Below are positions 1 to 4,604 of a stretch of 8,160 bases of DNA, piece by piece. A program made the position numbers and the translations under genes. Below the pieces are notes generated by a model that worked only from the letters and a program-made list of their open reading frames with translations, was not told the DNA's origin and did no database searches. Source of the DNA: JALHNF01 sp039809305 (GTDB taxonomy: Bacteria; Patescibacteriota; Minisyncoccia; Phycocordibacterales; UBA5272); contig JBDHUT010000026.1 in the NCBI GenBank assembly GCA_039809305.1, forward strand, positions 1 through 8,160. Direction: 5' to 3'. Each line of letters starts with the position of its first letter. Position 1 is the stretch's first letter.

Positions 1-2
1 CA

Positions 3-1850
3 CAAGGTCCTATTGGTACAGAAGTTGCAATTTTTGGTCAAAATATCAACACAGGAAATGAGAAAATCTATTTCGGAGGATCGCTTGTACCTTCTACGTC
101 TTTGGTAACTGATCGAAAAGGAGTCATCCGCTTTAAAGTTCCACAATCTATTACTCCGTGTGGATATGATGATTCTGTATTATGTCGAATTGTGGCACAA
201 CAAGTGACTCCTGGTAAGTATGATGTTGTTGTAAAAAATAAGGAAGGAATCTCAAATACTCTTACATTTACAGTAACTTCAGGTACTGTAGTGTCGGCAC
301 CAAAACTATATTCTCTTACACCATCTGCGGGTTCAGTAGGAAGGGAGGTTGTAATAAAGGGGGAGGGAATTAATGTTGGTTCTGACCAGATTTATTTCGG
401 AGGATCACGTGTTACACCCACTCTTTCATCAGATGCTGCAGATATTGTGAATACTCTTCGTTTTAAAGTGCCATCAGAAATTACACCTTGTGGTGTGAAT
501 TGGCAACAGATGTGTGAAATAGCAACAAAACCAGTTGTTCCTGGTTTGTATGAAGTAGTTGTGGTAAATAAGAATGGAACTTCAAATGCACTTAATTTCA
601 CGGTTACAAGTGGATCAGTACAGGTTCCTATCATAACCTCACTTTCTCCGCAGTCAGGTCCTGTTGATACTCGTGTTACTGTGTATGGTTCTAATATTGA
701 TACAGGTGCTGAGTATGTACTTTTTGCCGGATATCGTCTTCCTGTAGATGGAGCAAAAGTTGCAGGTCGTGTTAGTTTTATTGTTCCACGTGAATTAGCG
801 CATCCGTGTGTACAACTTAAACCAACAGATCCATGTCCAGCGGTAATGGTTCGTCTTGTTACTCCAGGCAACTATACGGTAGCTGTTGGTAATGCAAATG
901 GTGTTTCTACAAATTTAAACTTTACCGTAACCGGAACTGTCTCAACCGACCTTGTGATAACTAGTTTTTACGCAACAGACTATACATTTACAAATGGTAA
1001 TGCTGTTGGTTTAGGGCGAAAGTTAGTGTGGACTACAACAGGTGCTCAGTCATGTGAGGCGTCAGGTGCGTGGAGTGGTTCAAAGCCTACAAACGGCGAA
1101 CATGTAATCGGGTTTATGTCTCAACCACTTACATACACACTTACGTGTTACAACAATAAAGGTATTTCTGTAACAAAATCGGTTACTGATCCGGCAACAG
1201 GGACAACTCAAGTACCAGTTATTTCAACTGTATTCCCTTCGTCTATAAGTGTTGGCACAGAGGTTTCGCTTACAGGTGAGCGTCTTAACACCGGTAATGC
1301 CAAAATTGTTTTTGGTAGCGGGTATATAACACCAAACCCAACCCGTTCAAGTGATTCTGTATTAGTGTTTACTATTCCAGCTATGATGCCACGATATTGT
1401 GCTCCAGGTCTCTACTGTACTGATGATATGATTTCTGTGAATCCTGGAACATATGATGTAAAGGTAATCAATTCGTTTGGTACTTCAAATGCAAAATCAG
1501 TTTCTGTGGTTGCTTCAACAGCACTAACACCTTCAATTTCTGCGATTTCTCCATCTGTTGGTGGTACAAATGTTCAAGTTACATTGAGTGGATCTAATTT
1601 TAATCCTTCTTCTGATTATGTGTGGTTTGGAAGTTTAAAAATTGCACCAAATAGAAATACTGGATACACAAATGCTCTTACTTTTACGGTTCCAACAACA
1701 CTGTTTCAATGTGATGTAAAACCTGGTGAAGAGTGCCTTGCGAGATACGAACCAACTCCTGCTGGATACTATCAAATTAAAGTTGAAAATAGTGCGGGTA
1801 GAATAAGTAATGCGGTTAATTATCAGGTAACTGGTGGTTCTTCTTTCTAG
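3..1850 (+). CDS. Surface protein of IPT/TIG-domain repeats, C-terminal part (5' end outside window)
   Basis: The frame is open from the first bases and ends at TAG 1848-1850, giving 615 codons with no start inside the window. Positions upstream of the TTG at 102 already encode IPT sequence in frame (IGTEVAIFGQNINTG), so that TTG is not a start. Five IPT/TIG beta-sandwich modules are visible, at about residues 1-95 (first incomplete), 98-202, 208-311, 404-506 and 510-615. Each runs from an S-x-x-x-G-x-x-V-x-[LIVF]-x-G-x-x opening strand, through a [YVI]-[WLV]-F-[GA] strand, to PGxYxVxVxNxxGxSN and a final beta strand. Between modules 3 and 4 lies a different Ig-like module (about 315-395, with KLVWTTTGAQSC and YTLTCYNNKG). 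Every IPT module carries one internal Cys pair. All 12 cysteines fall in six pairs, which suits an oxidised, exported protein. The protein ends directly after the last module (QVTGGSSF) with no LPXTG motif or membrane anchor, so any anchor must be N-terminal. The function is probably adhesion or envelope structure; the ligand is unknown. Confidence 0.88.
   Translation, partial: QGPIGTEVAIFGQNINTGNEKIYFGGSLVPSTSLVTDRKGVIRFKVPQSITPCGYDDSVLCRIVAQQVTPGKYDVVVKNKEGISNTLTFTVTSGTVVSAPKLYSLTPSAGSVGREVVIKGEGINVGSDQIYFGGSRVTPTLSSDAADIVNTLRFKVPSEITPCGVNWQQMCEIATKPVVPGLYEVVVVNKNGTSNALNFTVTSGSVQVPIITSLSPQSGPVDTRVTVYGSNIDTGAEYVLFAGYRLPVDGAKVAGRVSFIVPRELAHPCVQLKPTDPCPAVMVRLVTPGNYTVAVGNANGVSTNLNFTVTGTVSTDLVITSFYATDYTFTNGNAVGLGRKLVWTTTGAQSCEASGAWSGSKPTNGEHVIGFMSQPLTYTLTCYNNKGISVTKSVTDPATGTTQVPVISTVFPSSISVGTEVSLTGERLNTGNAKIVFGSGYITPNPTRSSDSVLVFTIPAMMPRYCAPGLYCTDDMISVNPGTYDVKVINSFGTSNAKSVSVVASTALTPSISAISPSVGGTNVQVTLSGSNFNPSSDYVWFGSLKIAPNRNTGYTNALTFTVPTTLFQCDVKPGEECLARYEPTPAGYYQIKVENSAGRISNAVNYQVTGGSSF
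69..406 (+). repeat. Internal duplication: IPT modules 1 and 2 share near-identical segments
   Basis: A 14-bp identical string (tatttcggaggatc) occurs at 69-82 and again at 393-406. The spacing is 324 bp, exactly 108 codons, which is one IPT module. The encoded segments YFGGS, RFKVPxxITPCG and FTVTSG also recur with the same period. Module 4 (about 1212-1520) shares the GTEVxxxGxxxNTGNxKIxFG pattern with module 1. This suggests the array grew by in-frame duplication, with modules 1 and 2 the most recent pair visible here. Confidence 0.7.
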
Positions 1851-1868
1851 TTCTTTTTTCTTTTTCAT

Positions 1869-1902
1869 AAAAATAAATCCAGCAAATGCTGGATTTATTT
1901 TT
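1869..1902. terminator. Bidirectional intrinsic terminator between the IPT gene and recG
   Basis: The perfect 14-bp inverted repeat aaataaatccagca / tgctggatttattt occupies 1871-1900. Two more A-T pairs extend it to 1869-1902, around a loop of only two bases (about four once the tightest pair opens). T-rich sequence follows the stem on the plus strand (1898-1906), and the A-rich left arm plus 1858-1865 gives a U-rich tail on the minus strand. It lies 18 bp after the IPT stop and touches the last base of the recG stop codon (1902-1904), so one hairpin can end both converging transcripts. Confidence 0.85.
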
Positions 1903-4112
1903 TATTCAAGGTGAATTGACTCTCGTTTAAGAAGCTCTTTTTGTACTTGGGGAAGCGACCTAAGATCAGTATCTTTTTTTATTATTTCCTGAGCTTCTTT
2001 TCGTGCTGCTTCAACAAGTTTAATGTTTTTTATTGCTTCCATGCCAATATCAGTAATACCAGACTGTTTTCCTCCAGTGAGCTCACCAGCACCTCGAAAA
2101 AGTAAATCTTGTTCGGCTAGTTCAAACCCATTCGAACTCTTTTTTAAGGCGAGTAAACGCTTTACAGAATTTTCACTTTCGGTGTCACTTACTATGTAAC
2201 AGTATGGTTGATGTGTACCACGCAATACTCGGCCGCGTAATTGGTGTAATTGCGAAAGACCAAAACGTTCAGCACCTTCGATTATAATAACTGATGCATT
2301 TGGAACATTCACACCAACTTCGATAACGGTTGTCGAAACAAGAATATCTATCTTGCTATTTGAGAAATCCCTCATAACTTTTTCTTTTTCCGCTGGGCGC
2401 ATTTTTCCATGAAGTACACCAACTTTCCATTTTTGAAATATGTTTTCTTGTAATCGTTTTGCTTCAGCAACTACCGATCTTTGTATCTTCTTTTGAGCCT
2501 CTTCTTCATCTGGTTCGTCGATGCGGGGACAAATAACATATGCTTGACGGCCAAGATCGAGCTCTTTTTTTACTTCCGCATACATTTTTTCACGAGCATG
2601 TGGTGCAATTATTTCGGTGATAATTTTTTTTCTACCAGGTGGCATTTCATCAAGTATGGTAAGGTCGAGGTCTCCGTAAATAGTGAGTGCAAGTGTGCGG
2701 GGAATAGGAGTTGCAGTCATGGAAAGTAGGTGGGCAACTTTTCCAAAATCATTCGATTTCTGCGCGAGTTCTTTTCTTTGTTTGATACCAAAACGATGCT
2801 GCTCGTCAACGATTACCAACCCCAAATGCTTAAATTGCACTTTTTTTTGAATAAGCGCATGCGTCCCTATTACGATGGCAATCTCACCATTTTGAACCCA
2901 TTTGAGTAGTTGGTTTTTTGATATTTTTGTTGCTTCATTTGGACGGCTTTTAGATGGATATTTTAAACATGTATCTCCAGTAATAAGTCCTAGTGATATT
3001 CCAGTGCCTGTAAAAAATTCACAGAAAGACTCAAAATGTTGGTGAGCAAGAATCTCAGTTGGAGCCATGTAAGCTACTTGAAGTGTGCCAAAGTCTTGCT
3101 CTACCTGTTTTCCTTTTTGATCTATGAAACTTGGTCGAGTGGTAATGGTAGTATACGCACATGCTGCCGCGACAGCTGTTTTACCAGAGCCAACATCACC
3201 TTCTAGAAGCCGGGACATTGGGTGGATTTTTTGAATATCTTCGACAATAGAAGTAATGGCTTTTTCTTGTGCTTTTGTTGGTTCAATTCCTTTTTCTTCT
3301 AAAAATGCAACGGCGCTTTTTGGAGAACTTTTAATGCTGTATGCAGGTGTTTCTTTTGTTTTTGCCCGATCTCGCGCTTTTGTGAGTTGAATAAAAAATA
3401 TTTCTTCAAAAGCGAAGCGTTTGCGTGCAGCGGTCACATGATCTGAACTTTTAGGAAAGTGGATGTATGTAAGTGCTTTTTTAAGGTCGGGTAAATGATA
3501 TTTTTCTAAGATTGTTTCGGGAATAGGATCTTCTATCTGAGTCAGTGCGCCTTGAGTTACAAGTTTTTGTATTGTATGAAGTATAAAGCGAGACGTCACA
3601 CCTTTTGTTTCTCTGTATACTGGTGTAAGAAATTCACTTGGATTTTCCAATTGAGACGAGTCTTCTTTTTTTTGTGCAAAAAGGGAATCGTGTGTGTCAA
3701 TAGGCATATCGGTAATTTTTCCAATATCAGGATTAGACAAGTACAGCCCTTGTTTGCTACCAGAAATCTTACCTGAGAGCTTCACAAGACTTCCTTCCGG
3801 ATACATTTTTGCAATGTAGGCCTGGTTGAACCAAATAACTTTTATACGTCCACGGTGGTCTTCGAGATACGCTTCTGCCATAGGTACTTTACTTCTCCAT
3901 GCTTTACGCAGCTTTACACCACTTAATTTTCCATACAGAGTTACATCTTGCCCTATTGCAAGGGTAGCAGTATCTCCAAGTTCACGAATATCTGCATAGC
4001 GTGTAGGAAAGTGGTATAAAATATCTGCGACGGAAATAAGGCCAAGTTTTTTCAAAGCAGCCTTATGAGCTGAGTCTAGACGAATCATTTTTTCGATTGG
4101 ATGCGCAAGCAT
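1902..4112 (-). CDS. recG: ATP-dependent DNA helicase RecG
   Basis: This complete 736-residue protein belongs to the RecG family of cytosolic superfamily 2 helicases, which regress stalled replication forks and branch-migrate Holliday junctions and R/D-loops. An N-terminal helical region with LKKLGLISVADILYHFP (about 20-36) is followed by an OB-fold wedge domain (about 55-133). The helicase motifs follow: Walker A GDVGSGKT (305-312, K311), PTEILA (351-356), DEQH (436-439), TATP (466-469), the motif V region STTVIEVGVNVP, and motif VI QLRGRVLRG (624-632). The C-terminal TRG-like segment has GFELAEQDLLFRGAGEL (662-678) and QSG (683-685). Motif VI carries Leu630 where the family has Gly. It is longer than typical RecG (about 680-695 residues), mainly through insertions near 325-340 and 381-397. 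ATG 4110-4112 gives the expected N-terminus; a second ATG at residue 9 is possible. No Shine-Dalgarno is seen, and the transcript may be leaderless. It converges with the IPT gene and diverges from the 84-residue gene; no operon partner is visible. Confidence 0.97.
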   Translation of the reverse strand: MLAHPIEKMIRLDSAHKAALKKLGLISVADILYHFPTRYADIRELGDTATLAIGQDVTLYGKLSGVKLRKAWRSKVPMAEAYLEDHRGRIKVIWFNQAYIAKMYPEGSLVKLSGKISGSKQGLYLSNPDIGKITDMPIDTHDSLFAQKKEDSSQLENPSEFLTPVYRETKGVTSRFILHTIQKLVTQGALTQIEDPIPETILEKYHLPDLKKALTYIHFPKSSDHVTAARKRFAFEEIFFIQLTKARDRAKTKETPAYSIKSSPKSAVAFLEEKGIEPTKAQEKAITSIVEDIQKIHPMSRLLEGDVGSGKTAVAAACAYTTITTRPSFIDQKGKQVEQDFGTLQVAYMAPTEILAHQHFESFCEFFTGTGISLGLITGDTCLKYPSKSRPNEATKISKNQLLKWVQNGEIAIVIGTHALIQKKVQFKHLGLVIVDEQHRFGIKQRKELAQKSNDFGKVAHLLSMTATPIPRTLALTIYGDLDLTILDEMPPGRKKIITEIIAPHAREKMYAEVKKELDLGRQAYVICPRIDEPDEEEAQKKIQRSVVAEAKRLQENIFQKWKVGVLHGKMRPAEKEKVMRDFSNSKIDILVSTTVIEVGVNVPNASVIIIEGAERFGLSQLHQLRGRVLRGTHQPYCYIVSDTESENSVKRLLALKKSSNGFELAEQDLLFRGAGELTGGKQSGITDIGMEAIKNIKLVEAARKEAQEIIKKDTDLRSLPQVQKELLKRESIHLE

Positions 4113-4114
4113 TG

Positions 4115-4131
4115 TGTACAGTATACAGCCA
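4115..4131 (-). promoter_or_regulatory. Putative recG promoter giving a leaderless or near-leaderless mRNA
   Basis: On the minus strand a TATACT hexamer (4125 down to 4120, 5/6 match to the sigma70 -10 box) is preceded directly by TG. It ends seven bases before the recG ATG, so the expected transcription start falls on or next to the start codon. No convincing -35 element lies 16-18 bp upstream. The hexamer sits within two adjacent 6-bp palindromes, TGTACA (4115-4120) and GTATAC (4121-4126), which could also form a protein-binding site. This is inferred from sequence only. Confidence 0.5.
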
Positions 4132-4145
4132 AGCTGCTTTAATTT

Positions 4146-4154
4146 TGATATACT
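4146..4154 (+). promoter_or_regulatory. Extended -10 promoter for the 84-residue secreted protein
   Basis: TGaTATACT at 4146-4154 is a full extended -10 element (TGn followed by a 5/6 -10 hexamer). There is no good -35, which this class can do without. The predicted transcription start is near 4161, leaving a leader of about 12 nt (acttatctgtat) without a Shine-Dalgarno before ATG 4173. It diverges from the recG promoter, with the two -10 hexamers about 25 bp apart. Confidence 0.6.
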
Positions 4155-4172
4155 TACATTACTTATCTGTAT

Positions 4173-4427
4173 ATGAAAAAAATCTTTACACTTTTTAGTA
4201 TCGGTGTACTTAGTTTGTTTGTTCTTTCCGGCACATTTGCACAGGAAAGTGGTTCGGGATCAAATATTATTGCTGACGTAAATCTTGTAAATCAAGGTCT
4301 TGTGAAGCAAGAGGGAAGACTCTTTACGCTCGGTGTAAATATTCAAAACAAAACAACTTTTACCCTCTCGTGTGGCGGAACGACTCGTTCAGCAACAATC
4401 TCTGTGATTAAGATAAACGAGATTTAG
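4173..4427 (+). CDS. Small secreted protein of unknown function (84 aa), possibly a deletion remnant
   Basis: I do not recognise a named family. Residues 1-23 form a signal peptide: MKK, a hydrophobic core (IGVLSLFVLSG) and a type I signal peptidase site TFA before Q24. The same 23-residue layout ending FA/Q begins the large protein at 4605. The mature part is about 61 residues with one Cys (C67). Residues 32-60 (IIADVNLVNQGL...FTLGVNIQNK) look like the first strands of a beta-sandwich. Residues 61-78 (TTFTLSCGGTTRSATISV) resemble the last strands of the Ig-like module in the IPT protein of this window (TYTLTCYNNKG...TKSV). This suggests two ends of larger surface proteins joined by deletion, although the frame is intact and the gene keeps a promoter and a terminator, so it may be a functional small exported protein. 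ATG 4173 is chosen because it gives the full signal peptide; no Shine-Dalgarno is present. Confidence 0.7.
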   Translation: MKKIFTLFSIGVLSLFVLSGTFAQESGSGSNIIADVNLVNQGLVKQEGRLFTLGVNIQNKTTFTLSCGGTTRSATISVIKINEI

Positions 4428-4442
4428 TTAGTAGAAAAAGTT

Positions 4443-4480
4443 AAACAAAAAACCGGCTCAAGTAGCCGGTTTTTTGTTTG
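4443..4480 (+). terminator. Intrinsic terminator after the 84-residue gene
   Basis: A perfect 16-bp inverted repeat, aaacaaaaaaccggct (4443-4458) and agccggttttttgttt (4464-4479), encloses the 5-nt loop caagt. The GC-rich core (ccggct/agccgg) is followed by six T residues, the standard Rho-independent layout. It begins 15 bp after the stop codon at 4425-4427. The A-rich left arm makes it potentially bidirectional, although no minus-strand gene needs it here. Confidence 0.92.
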
Positions 4481-4498
4481 AAAATAAGGGTTCAAAAG

Positions 4499-4518
4499 TT
4501 GCCCACAAGCTATCCACA
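4499..4518 (+). promoter_or_regulatory. Pair of DnaA-box-like 9-mers upstream of the large surface gene
   Basis: CTATCCACA (4510-4518) matches the DnaA box TTATNCACA at 8 of 9 positions. TTGCCCACA (4499-4507) matches at 7 of 9 in the same orientation, starting 11 bp earlier, about one helical turn. They end just upstream of the -35 element of the 4605 gene. They could bind DnaA or another regulator, or be chance similarity. A replication origin is not claimed, because only two imperfect boxes are seen, with no dnaA or dnaN and no clear unwinding element. Confidence 0.3.
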
Positions 4519-4524
4519 GTTTTC

Positions 4525-4553
4525 TTGCCATAAATGTGGGGGTGTGACATAGT
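4525..4553 (+). promoter_or_regulatory. Sigma70-type promoter of the large surface-protein gene
   Basis: TTGCCA (4525-4530, 5/6 of TTGACA) is separated by 17 bp from CATAGT (4548-4553, 4/6 of TATAAT). The -10 is preceded by TGa (4545-4547), making it an extended -10. Predicted transcription starts near 4560, giving a leader of about 45 nt that becomes T- and A-rich (ttttttattttaaatatat) before the ATG at 4605, with no Shine-Dalgarno. The spacer contains a run of five G. The terminator at 4443-4480 insulates this promoter from the upstream gene. Confidence 0.65.
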
Positions 4554-4604
4554 GGCGTTATCTGTAGAAGTACAGGTAGTTGCGGTTTTTTATTTTAAAT
4601 ATAT

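Noticed and set aside
102..104. TTG as start codon of the IPT protein
   Set aside because: The frame is open to the window edge and the upstream codons encode the opening strands of the first IPT module, so the real start is outside the window.
392..871. 159-codon minus-strand open frame inside the IPT gene
   Set aside because: It lies opposite clear IPT coding sequence, and its translation shows no domain, signal or family pattern. It is a shadow of the repeat gene's codon use.
4113..4128. LexA/SOS-type operator at the recG promoter
   Set aside because: The palindromic bases superficially recall CTGT-N8-ACAG, but the half-sites do not align with the required spacing, and the Gram-positive GAAC-N4-GTTC form is absent.
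4481..4604. Replication origin in the intergenic region
   Set aside because: Only two imperfect DnaA-like boxes are present, with no dnaA/dnaN/rpmH nearby and no box cluster.
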